From: Candidatus Omnitrophota bacterium
Lineage (GTDB): Bacteria > Omnitrophota > Gorgyraeia > JAHJTE01
NCBI GenBank assembly: GCA_020058285.1
Contig: JAGVEL010000006.1
Location: 1-33,777, forward strand
Length of the DNA: 33,777 nucleotides
Reading direction: 5' to 3'
The translations under genes and the position numbers were made by a program. The notes under the pieces are model-generated. The model worked only from the letters and a program-made list of their open reading frames with translations, was not told where the DNA came from and did not search any database. Below, piece after piece: positions 1 through 9,577 of the stretch (its first letter is position 1; every line of letters begins with the position of its first letter).

Positions 1-39
1 AAACGGGAGATACGGGAGCGCCGGCCCAGGCGCGGCGCC

Positions 40-757
40 TTAAATCATCATTGATGACTTAAAATAGATTCTGATTTTGTCGCATGACCGCCGCCATTCA
101 ACATTTGTGTGGGAAACCCCCACAAATGAAAACGGCGAAACCCAAGAAACAGAGAGAGTTCGGTCTTTTAGGATAAAGTTCGAACCGCATTTTTTTAAGA
201 ATTCTCTCTGGCTGTTGAAATTTCCTTTCAAAGCGACGTAGCTTACGGAATTGTAAGTAGTTATAAAATTTCTTACCCGTTCGAACCGAGATCAACCTTT
301 CTGTGAGCAATTTCTGTTTTTTGGTAAGGTAGTCTTCCTGCACAATTTTCTCACTTAGATAAAAATCGAGCAGTCGTTCAAGCTACGCTTCTAGTGTTTC
401 AATTTTTTCTTTAAGCTGCTGCTTAATAGAAAAATTTGAGGTCTTACTGGCGTCACTTACCCTTTACAATTCCGTAAGCACGAGGTTGCTAGCTTCGCCA
501 CTAATAGATAATCATTGAACATGCTTACCAATTTGTGTGGTCAGCGTTTCTTCACGGATGTAACGCTGTGAGTATTTAACCTTGCGTTTAGTGCAGTGGT
601 AATAGTAATGACCTTTTTTCGTCTCGGCAGTCACTAGGCAACCCCGCTCCCCACATCTTATAAATCGAAGCTTTCCCGAATTTGTAGCAAGCTTTTTCTG
701 TAATGTGTTATTTATCATCGAGTTAAGGCAAAATTTTGTGTATTGGGTTAATTTCAT
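40..757 (-). pseudogene. Decayed large serine recombinase (zinc-ribbon, coiled-coil and C-terminal parts only)
   Basis: ORF 512..757(-) contains a recombinase zinc beta-ribbon-like segment (RCGERGCLVTAETKKGHYYYHCTKRK...YIREETLTTQI). Minus-strand reading continues as QQQLKEKIETLEA*LERLLDFYLSEKIVQEDYLTKKQKLLTERL with an in-frame TAG at 383..385. The C-terminal segment (EFLKKCGSNFILKDRTLSVSWVSPF) is in another frame (ORF 40..231). No catalytic N-terminal domain is visible. Confidence 0.75.
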
Positions 758-965
758 GAGGAAAGCTTCTGATTACAGCGATTAAATACAGATTGCAGAG
801 ATTGATTGCCGACGAAAAATCACTGCAATCTTTTTTAAAATCTCTGTAATCAAGTTCTTTCCAATTGCTACAAATTTGGGAGAGAACTTATAAATCCTCT
901 TGACCTGACCACCTTAAACTGTGCCAGTATTTAAGGTATAGTATGGCAACAGAAAAGGAATCTTC

Positions 966-1220
966 ATGGCCAAGAAAATGTTCAAAGTGGAACAGATAGT
1001 AATGATGCTGCTAGAAGCAGAGATGCATCTGGCAAAAGTACTTGTAGATCTCCGGAAGACAGAATATAATACGGTCAGGTCGCATAGTTCATTGAATTAC
1101 CAGCTTTCTGCTCCAGAAGCTATTAAGCCGGGATGGCTAGAAAATGCGGTTGTTCCCTCTCAAGAACTAGTACAACTTATGGGGGTAGGTCATTATCAAG
1201 GAGATTCAGGGCTTCCTTAA
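966..1220 (+). pseudogene. Internally deleted IS3-type transposase remnant (OrfA N-terminus joined to OrfB C-terminus)
   Basis: N-terminus KKMFKVEQIVMMLLEAEMHLAK resembles IS3 OrfA. It is followed directly by LRKTEYNTVRSHSSLNYQLSAPEAIKPGW, typical of the IS3 OrfB C-terminus. The HTH region and the DDE core between them are missing. Confidence 0.75.
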
Positions 1221-1460
1221 AGACGGGGGTAATCCTTTTTGCTGGAGAATGGATATTTTTCTTTCGGCTATTTACTCAGTTTTTAGGTCAATTATAGATT
1301 TTGATATTTAGCGTGTAAGCAAGCTATTAATATTTTTTCTGATGCATTGAAATTATCCATGGAGGCGCCATGAATACGGAAAAAAGGAATCTGACTTCTG
1401 TCGGTCTTTTGCCAAAAGATTACTAGATTTAAAATAAATGTAAAGGTGTAGGTTAGTAAA

Positions 1461-2882
1461 ATGGCAAAAATACTGTTTATTCATAAACTTTGGTATGAAT
1501 CCATTGGCGTAATGCAGATTTCTGCTGTAGTGAAAAATGCTGGCCACGAGTCATACCTTTACATGGATAATGGTAGTGCATATAAGTTGATTCAGTTTAT
1601 TGGGGAAATTAAACCAGATATCATTGGCTATTCGATAATGACCGGACAACACCACTGGGCTTTAGAAACCGCTTCAATTTTAAAAAGAAAATTGAAAACA
1701 ATTAAACCTCTCATTGTTTTTGGGGGGCCTCATCCTACTTTTTCGCCTGAGATTATAGATAATGAGCCGGTTGATATTATTTGCCGCGGGGAAGGAGAAG
1801 GAGCAGTTTTGGATTTGATGAATTCTATCGAAAACAAGAAAAGTTTTTTAAATATTCCAAATCTTTGGGTCAAAAAAAACGGAGAAATTATTAAAAATAT
1901 ATTAAGGCCCTTGATAAAGGATTTGGATTCTTTGCCTTTTTTAGATCGGGACCTTTTTTATAAATATAGTTATTTTCGGGATAACCCGAACAAAATGGTG
2001 ATGGCTTCAAGGGGTTGCCCTTTTAATTGCTCTTTTTGTTTTAATGAAAAGTATAGGGAGCTTTACAACATAAAAGGATCAAAGATTAAAAGGAGAGGTT
2101 ATCAAAATGTGATAGAGGAGATAGAGTTATTAAAAAGGAAATATAAGAAGACGAGAATCGTTAGATTTCATGACGATATCTTTACTTTTGATAAAGAATG
2201 GCTTGATAATTTTTTAAAGCTTTACAAGAGAAAAATAATGCTTCCTTTTATGTGTTATATAAAAGCCGGGTTGGATGACGAGGAAACGATAAAAAAACTC
2301 TCAGAAACTGGTTGCGTAGGCGTTACCTTTGGGATAGAAACCGGGAACGAAAATCTACGGTTTCGCCTGTTAAATAAAAAAATTTCTAATAGGCAAATAT
2401 GTCATACAGCTTATTTATTAAAGAAATACAAAATTCCTTTTTATGTTAATAACATCTTTTTTATTCCCGAAATTAGCATTGATAATGTATGGGAAACTGT
2501 AGCAATGAATCAGAAAATAAAAGCAGATTATGTTGTGGCCAGCATCTTTCAACCTTTACCAGGCACATCAATCAATGAAAGCTTATTCAAAACTGGAGCA
2601 ATAAAAGAAGGTTACTTAAATGACATAAAAAATATTTATTCTTTCTCCGCAGTTAAATCCAAGAATGAGGACATAGAGAAAAATATTTACTATCTTTTCT
2701 ATTTATTAGTAAAATTTCCATGGATAACCCCTTTTGTCAAGCAAGTGATTAAATGCAGGCCCAATATTTTATTTTCATTAATTTTTAAAATAACAGCAGG
2801 TATTGACTATTGGCTGCGAAACAGATTGAGCTTTGCGAGATTCCTTAGAGAAGCGTATCATCATTATGACTTTAGAGGGTAA
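1461..2882 (+). CDS. B12-binding-domain radical SAM protein (rSAM-1)
   Basis: N-terminal cobalamin-binding-like Rossmann region (GGPHPTF...ICRGEGEGAVLDL); radical SAM CxxxCxxC motif in ASRGCPFNCSFCFNEKYR; FGIETGNE downstream. Confidence 0.9.
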   Translation: MAKILFIHKLWYESIGVMQISAVVKNAGHESYLYMDNGSAYKLIQFIGEIKPDIIGYSIMTGQHHWALETASILKRKLKTIKPLIVFGGPHPTFSPEIIDNEPVDIICRGEGEGAVLDLMNSIENKKSFLNIPNLWVKKNGEIIKNILRPLIKDLDSLPFLDRDLFYKYSYFRDNPNKMVMASRGCPFNCSFCFNEKYRELYNIKGSKIKRRGYQNVIEEIELLKRKYKKTRIVRFHDDIFTFDKEWLDNFLKLYKRKIMLPFMCYIKAGLDDEETIKKLSETGCVGVTFGIETGNENLRFRLLNKKISNRQICHTAYLLKKYKIPFYVNNIFFIPEISIDNVWETVAMNQKIKADYVVASIFQPLPGTSINESLFKTGAIKEGYLNDIKNIYSFSAVKSKNEDIEKNIYYLFYLLVKFPWITPFVKQVIKCRPNILFSLIFKITAGIDYWLRNRLSFARFLREAYHHYDFRG

Positions 2883-4233
2883 AAAAATTATACTTTTACG
2901 ATTGGTTGCGGATGATGTTATTGATGGGCCGCATCCAAGAAACAAAATTCCTCCCCTAGAACTTAAGTATATCGAAGCCCTGCTGAAAGAAATGAAAGGT
3001 ATAAATGTGGAATTATTCGATCAAATTATTTATAAATATAAAGATACTGAAGTTATAGATTATATTAATAAAGTCAACCCGCAGATTATTTTAATTTCTT
3101 TTACGACCCTAGAAAGACACAAAATAGAAAAACTTGTCAAATCGTGTAAGAAAGACAACACTTTATTTGTTGGCGTTGGACAGGGCGTAGCTTTCTATAG
3201 CGATAGATACAGAGATTGGTTAATGGGGTATTTTGATTTGCTTATCCCGGGAGAGCCAGAAATAATCTTTATCTCATGTATAGATAAGATTTTAAACGGA
3301 TATAATTCCTATGAATTACGTAAGGAAATATGGGATAGTTATCTTCGAGAAGGGGCGTATATAGTAGAAGATGTAAATCTTTTACCTATCCCCAAATACG
3401 AACCTTTAGAAATAAAGAATTATGGATCTATATATCCCGTTAGAATTAATAAAAGATTAAAATGGGGTTACGTGCTCTCTAGCAGAGGTTGTCCGCATAG
3501 TTGTATCTTTTGCAGTCCATGCATGAGAAAATCATATGGACATAAGATTAGATATAGAAATGTTAGTTCCGTTATCGATGAGATAGAAGAGTTGATTGTA
3601 TTGGGCGTTAATATAATTTCTTTTGAGGATGATGATTTTACATATTCTTCTAGGCAAGTAGAATTGGTTTGCAGAGAGATAATAGAAAGAGGTATTAAAA
3701 TAAATTGGATAGCACATGCTAGAGTCGATGAGATTACCTTGGGTTTAATCAGGATTATGGAAAAAAGCGGGTGCAAACTGTTAAGATTTGGAATCGAGTC
3801 TGGCCAAGAGAAGGTAATAAATTGTATTAGAAAAGGAAATGGAGCGACATGGAGGGTACAAACAGAAGAGGTGTTTTTTCAGCTAAAAAAATCTGGGATA
3901 GATGTCAGCGCCATGTTTATGGTAGGGAATCCTAAAGAAACAAAAAAGGATATTGAAGACACAATAGAGTTTTCTAAAAAAATAAAACCGGATTCTATAC
4001 AAGTTGCTTTATTTGAAGTTTATCCTGGATCTTCTTTATTCAGTTCTTTAAACCAAGAAGACAGGGATAAGATACTTGAATATCCTTCGTATCATTATAG
4101 AGATATTTCGTTGAACATGAGCAGCTTAAAAAAAGAAGAGTTGATGTGTTTACACAGTAAATTCTATAGAGATTTTATATTAAGATTACAGTACCTTTTT
4201 TTACATATAGGTAAATTTTTTTATTTTATTTAA
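2866..4233 (+). CDS. B12-binding-domain radical SAM protein (rSAM-2)
   Basis: SSRGCPHSCIFCSPCMRK (CxxxCxxC); FGIESGQEKV; PGEPEIIF in the N-terminal B12-like domain. ATG at 2866 preferred over the TTG at 2833 in the track; overlaps rSAM-1 by 17 nt. Confidence 0.88.
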   Translation: MTLEGKKIILLRLVADDVIDGPHPRNKIPPLELKYIEALLKEMKGINVELFDQIIYKYKDTEVIDYINKVNPQIILISFTTLERHKIEKLVKSCKKDNTLFVGVGQGVAFYSDRYRDWLMGYFDLLIPGEPEIIFISCIDKILNGYNSYELRKEIWDSYLREGAYIVEDVNLLPIPKYEPLEIKNYGSIYPVRINKRLKWGYVLSSRGCPHSCIFCSPCMRKSYGHKIRYRNVSSVIDEIEELIVLGVNIISFEDDDFTYSSRQVELVCREIIERGIKINWIAHARVDEITLGLIRIMEKSGCKLLRFGIESGQEKVINCIRKGNGATWRVQTEEVFFQLKKSGIDVSAMFMVGNPKETKKDIEDTIEFSKKIKPDSIQVALFEVYPGSSLFSSLNQEDRDKILEYPSYHYRDISLNMSSLKKEELMCLHSKFYRDFILRLQYLFLHIGKFFYFI

Positions 4234-4297
4234 AAAATCAGGCAGTTTTTAGGAGTTTGCTTAAGGGGTTGTTCAAGTTTTCAATTTTTCGAAAAAT

Positions 4298-5542
4298 ATG
4301 TATATAAGAATTTTACCTCGCCGGAAAGTCGAAATCTCATTGAAAGAAGTCAGCGCGCTATGGAAATCTATATGTCTAAGAGGTTGGAGAGCGGAAATAC
4401 AGAAGGAAAATTTTGAAAAAGAATTCGCCCGTTATATAGGGGTTAAACATGCGATAATTGTTCCAAGCGCAAGAGCGGGTCTTTCTATTCTTTTAGATAG
4501 TTTAGAGTTTCAAGAAGGCGATGAAATAGTGCTTTCTTCTTACAATTACCATGTTATACCAGCTTTAATAAAGCTCAAAGGGTTTAAACCTGTATTTATT
4601 GATATAGATCCTGACAGCTGGAATATCAATACGGCATTAATTGAAGGTTATATTACACCTAAAACACGGTGTATAATAGCCACTCATCTTTTTGGAAAGG
4701 CTTGTAATATAGAAGAGATAGTGTGTATTTGCAAAAAATATAGTTTGATCCTCATAGAAGACGTTGCCCATTCCTGCGGAGCGGTATATAGGGGCATAAA
4801 GCTTGGAAAATTCGGAGATGCTGCTTATTTCAGCTTTGGTACGGGAAAGGCATTAGTTGCTTTTGGAGGAGGCATGCTTGTGACCGACAAGGATTCTATT
4901 CATACAAATGTCCGAGAAAGACTGGGTAATATAACCTACAGTAAACACAACCTCAGGGCTTTTATAAAAATAGCCGCTGAAGTCTATTTTACTAATAAAG
5001 CAATCTTTTCTCTTTTCGTATATCCGGTTATAGTAATTATGAACTTTATCGGTTCTGATCTTGTAGATAGATTGATTGAAGACAAATACACTTTAGAAGA
5101 CGGGAAGATAGTTGGAAACCTGCCTTTTTATGACTTTCAAGTCGCTGTCGGCCAGGTACAATTAAAACGGCTTGAGGGGCTGAACAATAAACGGATATGT
5201 AATGCACGTTTATTATCCAAACTGCTCAGCGATATCGATAAAATAAAGGTTCCCCCTGTGGCTGATGATGGAACAGATGTTGCTTTATACTATTGTGTAG
5301 TTACGGATAAAATAAAGGCATTAAGAAAGTATCTTACTTTGAGAGGGGTGGACACAAAAAGAGGCACGATTAAGGCATGTTCTGCGCTAAATTTTTTCAA
5401 TAATTCAACAAGATGTCCTGTTGCAGAAAAAATTTCGGACAACGTTATTGAATTGCCATGCTATCCGGATCTTACTATAAGGGATATTTATTATCAGGCG
5501 AATCTCATACGAAAGTTTTATGGTAGCAAGTTATTGAAATAA
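4298..5542 (+). CDS. DegT/DnrJ/EryC1/StrS-family PLP aminotransferase
   Basis: HAIIVPSARAGLSILLDSL, PVFIDIDPDSWNI, IEDVAHSCGAVYRGIKLGKFGDAAYFSFGTGKAL; typical fold-type I sugar aminotransferase segments. Confidence 0.88.
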   Translation: MYIRILPRRKVEISLKEVSALWKSICLRGWRAEIQKENFEKEFARYIGVKHAIIVPSARAGLSILLDSLEFQEGDEIVLSSYNYHVIPALIKLKGFKPVFIDIDPDSWNINTALIEGYITPKTRCIIATHLFGKACNIEEIVCICKKYSLILIEDVAHSCGAVYRGIKLGKFGDAAYFSFGTGKALVAFGGGMLVTDKDSIHTNVRERLGNITYSKHNLRAFIKIAAEVYFTNKAIFSLFVYPVIVIMNFIGSDLVDRLIEDKYTLEDGKIVGNLPFYDFQVAVGQVQLKRLEGLNNKRICNARLLSKLLSDIDKIKVPPVADDGTDVALYYCVVTDKIKALRKYLTLRGVDTKRGTIKACSALNFFNNSTRCPVAEKISDNVIELPCYPDLTIRDIYYQANLIRKFYGSKLLK

Positions 5543-5552
5543 GCTTTTCAAA

Positions 5553-5876
5553 CATGTTTTAAGAAGGCACAAAACGGAAGAATGTAACTATTCAGTAATT
5601 ATACCGATATATAACGAATCTGGTTATGTTTTACTTCTATGTAACGCGCTTCGTGATGTAATGGATAATTTGCACGAATCATACGAGATAATTTTTATAA
5701 ATGATGGTTCAATTCCGGCAGGCATAGATTATTTAGAAAACAAGATGGATAAAAGCATCGTCAGAATTATCAATCCTCCTAAGCATGTTGGCCAGGTAAA
5801 TGTTTTGGCGAGCGGTAAAGTATGCTTTGGTTGTTCTTTTTGGACGGGAGCCATTGTCAGCTATAAAAAATTTTAG
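5553..5876 (+). pseudogene. Truncated GT2 (dolichyl-phosphate-mannose-synthase-like) glycosyltransferase fragment
   Basis: In-frame reading RHKTEECNYSVIIPIYNESGYVLLLCNALRDVMDNLHESYEIIFINDGS is a GT2 N-terminus. No plausible start codon lies before SVIIPIYNES, and the frame ends after about 100 aa, without the catalytic C-terminal half. Confidence 0.7.
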
Positions 5877-5887
5877 AGGGAAATGAA

Positions 5888-6922
5888 ATGCAAGCTGCGG
5901 TAATTATTCCTGTCACTAGGCCAAAATCTCTTTATCTATGCATGCAAGGACTGATGCGTCAGACATTCCCTCATGATCAATTTGAAATTATTTTAATTAA
6001 AGATAGTGATATGATTTTGGAATTGGAGAATGCGGATATAAAAATAACCCAGATTAAAGAGGATATATTACTTCCGACTTTTCGGAGAAACTTAGGTGTT
6101 AAAAAGACAGATGCTAATATATTAGCATTCTTAGGCGATGATACTCTTCCTCCTGTAGGCTGGCTCCAGAATGCTATCTGGCATATAGAAGAGGAAAAAA
6201 TAGACGGGGCCAGCGGTCCCTTTTTGCATTTACAAAATAATTTATCCTTGGGGAGTAGGTTAGCTAATGCTACCAGGGAGTCTTTTTTTTTAGAAGGAGA
6301 TGAAATTTGCAATATTCATGAAAAAAAACTAGTGAAGTTTTATAATATTCCATTATGTAATGTTGTGATTAAAAGAGAGGTTTGGGATTCAGTCGGAGGA
6401 TTTAATGAGGTAGTCGCGAATTACCATATGGACGATTGCGAATTTTTTTACCTGGCCAATAAGAGAGGGTATAAATTTTATAATATCCCTCAAATCGCAG
6501 TTCAGCATGCTATTGAATCATTTCCGCTAGGGTACTTGAAAAAGAAATTTACCACGCGGTTCTATACAGGAGTAAACGCCGCTATCTTTAATGAAATTTA
6601 CCGCGAAATCCCCGTTATACGTTTAGGATTCTTGGTCTATCCTTTTATAATTATTGTATTTTTATTAGTGATTAATAACTGGTTTAATATGGCAGTATTT
6701 CTTATAATTTATTTTGGATTAGCAATTTGGTTTTCTCGAAAGACGTTCACCAAGAATAAAAAAGTGTTTATATTGTTGCCCATAGTGTTTTTTCTAACTC
6801 ACCTGACAATTTTTATAGCATTTACTTCGGGCATCCTTTACTTTTTAATGAAAAAGAAGAGTTTCCAGGTAATTATTGAGAATAAAAAGATAAGATTAAA
6901 GAAGTGTCTGAATGCGGTCTGA
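5888..6922 (+). CDS. GT2-family glycosyltransferase with C-terminal transmembrane segments
   Basis: AAVIIPVTRPKSLYLCMQGLMRQTFPHDQFEIILIKD; FLGDDTLPPVGWL; MDDCEFFYLANKRGYKFYNIPQIAVQH; hydrophobic C-terminus. Confidence 0.85.
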   Translation: MQAAVIIPVTRPKSLYLCMQGLMRQTFPHDQFEIILIKDSDMILELENADIKITQIKEDILLPTFRRNLGVKKTDANILAFLGDDTLPPVGWLQNAIWHIEEEKIDGASGPFLHLQNNLSLGSRLANATRESFFLEGDEICNIHEKKLVKFYNIPLCNVVIKREVWDSVGGFNEVVANYHMDDCEFFYLANKRGYKFYNIPQIAVQHAIESFPLGYLKKKFTTRFYTGVNAAIFNEIYREIPVIRLGFLVYPFIIIVFLLVINNWFNMAVFLIIYFGLAIWFSRKTFTKNKKVFILLPIVFFLTHLTIFIAFTSGILYFLMKKKSFQVIIENKKIRLKKCLNAV

Positions 6923-6952
6923 AGTTGTGGAATCTACTAGAGGATATTTACC

Positions 6953-8452
6953 TTGATAAACAATAACCCCAAGCGCATATTTAACTTTCCAGTTTTAATT
7001 ATTATCTCGGCAGTTCCAATTTTTGGGTTAGCCATTTGGTTCATCGCTGATCCGGTAAGAGCTGCTCGGCTGGATAGGTATATTCTTTACCATGTCGATG
7101 AGTTATTAAGATATGCCTACATAAAAATGTCCCTTTACAATCACTGGATATTTTTAAACCCATATGCAAAATTGGGTTATGTGTTGATCAATTCCTTATT
7201 TTTACATATCCTATTCTTGGGTATATCTTCGCTGAGAATAGTCAATTCTATTTTTTCTTTGGGTGTACTTTTTTCGATATATAAAATAACCCAAAAAATA
7301 AAATTTTCCGAAAGCGGTTCATCACTAGCGTTACTTTTAACATTGACCTTCCCAGTATATTTTCTGACCTCTATCTCGGCATTAGTAGAGATCATGTTTT
7401 GTTTTGTTCTTATTTACGCGGTTTATTTATTGTATTGCAAAAGATATTTTTTATCCTCTTTAATGGCTGCCCTTCTTCCGGTTATTAGGCAAGAAGGTGT
7501 GGTATTTTTGTTGATCTGGCTATTAGTGTTACCTAAAAAACTTAAAATCAGATTTGGATTGTTTATACCGTTGCCCTTTTTGATCTGGAGCATGTTGAAT
7601 AAGATCTTATTAGGGCATCCATTTTTTTACACTTTTTTTTGCAATTTGCCTGATCAAGCCCCGCCTAATTCTGTAGCTCCATTATCTCAATTTTCCCATC
7701 TCGTCGGTGTATTAGGTATTCATCCCATATTTATCAGCTGTTGCCTAGGATTGGTGGTTAGTTATAGAAAGATTAAATACCGGTATCTGTTTATCCCCTT
7801 TATTTCTTATCTAGCAATAATTTTAGCGGCAAATATTCTGCATTTAATAGACGCCAAGGCTTTCTCGCGGGAAATAAGATTTTTGATACCCTTAATTCCT
7901 TTTATGGCAATCTATGGGGCTTCTGTCTTTGAATGCCTGTTCGCTGATAGAAAAACAATAAAAAAATATCTTTTGTTATTTAGTGTAGCAATATTACCAT
8001 TTATTACTATTTATCAGATAGGACAATTGCAGAAAGACCCTACCGTTATTGGTGATTCTCTTAATCCAGAAGAGGAGATTTTGATAAAAGAGATAGGTTG
8101 TTGGTTAAATGCGTATATGGAAGCAAATAAAGTTACAAATATTTATATTCCCGGAGATTTAGTTCCGGACAAGATTATACGCCGTTTGTGGATCTATTTA
8201 CGGGGTAATATAACATATTATGCTATAATTGGGCTCATGGAATCTTACAAGCCAAAAGGGCATCAGCCATTAGATATGGCCACATATGTTATTGTTCCGC
8301 CAGAGAAAGGCATGAGAGGAATATTCATTACAAAGAGACAATATGATAAAACTGAGAATACGCTGAGTGAAGTTGATTACGTATCGTTGAGAACCGAGGC
8401 CTCGTTGCCTTTGTTTATTTATCTTATACAGAAAAGTGGTAACTACAGATAA
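6953..8452 (+). CDS. Polytopic GT39/ArnT-like membrane glycosyltransferase (paralog A)
   Basis: Many predicted TM helices; clear paralogy to 17782..19275 (RAARLDRYILYHVDELLRYAYIKMSLYNHWIFLNPYAK; LLPVIRQEG). TTG start. Confidence 0.65.
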   Translation: MINNNPKRIFNFPVLIIISAVPIFGLAIWFIADPVRAARLDRYILYHVDELLRYAYIKMSLYNHWIFLNPYAKLGYVLINSLFLHILFLGISSLRIVNSIFSLGVLFSIYKITQKIKFSESGSSLALLLTLTFPVYFLTSISALVEIMFCFVLIYAVYLLYCKRYFLSSLMAALLPVIRQEGVVFLLIWLLVLPKKLKIRFGLFIPLPFLIWSMLNKILLGHPFFYTFFCNLPDQAPPNSVAPLSQFSHLVGVLGIHPIFISCCLGLVVSYRKIKYRYLFIPFISYLAIILAANILHLIDAKAFSREIRFLIPLIPFMAIYGASVFECLFADRKTIKKYLLLFSVAILPFITIYQIGQLQKDPTVIGDSLNPEEEILIKEIGCWLNAYMEANKVTNIYIPGDLVPDKIIRRLWIYLRGNITYYAIIGLMESYKPKGHQPLDMATYVIVPPEKGMRGIFITKRQYDKTENTLSEVDYVSLRTEASLPLFIYLIQKSGNYR

Positions 8453-9521
8453 GAGGGCAAAAGGGGGATTTTTTTTGTTTATTGTCGCTCCAATAAGTAG
8501 AGTCGCGGAAGTAACCTCTGTTATTGAAGCAGGGGCTGATGAAATATATTGCGGATTGTTGGTTAACGAGCAATTGGATAGTTATGCCAATGTTAATTGT
8601 CTTAATCGTCGGGCCGAAATCTCATCTAACCTTACAAACTATGAGGAGCTTAAAGAAGTTATCAGAATAGCTCGCTCGAAAAATATCCCGGTCAATCTTA
8701 CTTTAAACGAATTTTACGATCAAGCTCAGGTCTTTATGGCTTTGAGGCAATTAGAAAAAAGCATGGAGTGTGGCATAGACAGGATTATTGTGGCAGATAT
8801 CGGACTTCTATCTGAAATTAAAAAAAGAAAATATCCAAACTTGAAATTACATATTAGTTCTTGCGCCTCTGTTTTTAATTCTGAGACCGTAGAGTTTTAC
8901 AAAATGTTTAATCCTTCTAGAATGATACTTAATAGACAACTTACCCTTTCTGAAATTGAACATTTAAAGAGATCTTTCAGTAAGCTGGAAATGGAGGTAT
9001 TTATTTTGAATGAAAGATGCTATAACATCGATGGATTCTGCACTTTTCTCCATGGGAGATTTTCTCCCATCTACAATAACTTTACACGTCTGGCATTGAA
9101 TATAATGCAGAATAGAATTATAGAATATATCCCACGCGGTATATTGCAAGTATTGCATAGGCATGTCGTGAGAAATAGCCTTACCTGTTGTTCACCTTAT
9201 GCAGCGCAATATGGCCTGGCAGGAGCTAATATTGAGGCAGGAAGCCATAAAGAAAAGGTGGTTTTTAGTAAGCCGGATTCATTTTTACAAGCCTGTGGCA
9301 TTTGCGCTTTGTATGATTTTTATAAAATAGGGCTAAAGTTCTTTAAGATTTCAGGAAGATCTTTATTGGCCAATAAAACAGCGGACATTCGTTTAGTAAA
9401 AGAGGCAATCAGCATTTTACAAAAAGAGCAATTGGTGAAAGAAAAATTTTGTATAAAAATAAAAGAGCTTGTTCAACAAAAATATTCCAGGACATGTTCT
9501 CCCGAATATTGTTATTATTAG
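8436..9521 (+). CDS. U32-family protein, UbiU/PrtC-like
   Basis: EAGADEIYCGL and ANVNCLNRRAEISSNLTNYEEL; cysteine pattern ERCYNIDGFC ... LTCCSPY ... CGICALYDFY typical of [4Fe-4S]-binding U32 proteins. Confidence 0.82.
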   Translation: MVTTDKRAKGGFFLFIVAPISRVAEVTSVIEAGADEIYCGLLVNEQLDSYANVNCLNRRAEISSNLTNYEELKEVIRIARSKNIPVNLTLNEFYDQAQVFMALRQLEKSMECGIDRIIVADIGLLSEIKKRKYPNLKLHISSCASVFNSETVEFYKMFNPSRMILNRQLTLSEIEHLKRSFSKLEMEVFILNERCYNIDGFCTFLHGRFSPIYNNFTRLALNIMQNRIIEYIPRGILQVLHRHVVRNSLTCCSPYAAQYGLAGANIEAGSHKEKVVFSKPDSFLQACGICALYDFYKIGLKFFKISGRSLLANKTADIRLVKEAISILQKEQLVKEKFCIKIKELVQQKYSRTCSPEYCYY

Positions 9522-9577
9522 GATAGTACTGCATTTAAAAAATAAAGAAACTCAAGGACTTCATAAAGCTTGAAATT

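Noticed and set aside
3468-3776. 102-aa minus-strand ORF inside rSAM-2, and similar antisense ORFs throughout
   Set aside because: Antisense shadows of strongly supported plus-strand genes; no recognisable motifs.
9051-9071. Hairpin ATGGGAG...CTCCCAT inside the UbiU-like gene
   Set aside because: Short stem inside coding sequence without a T run; chance is likely.
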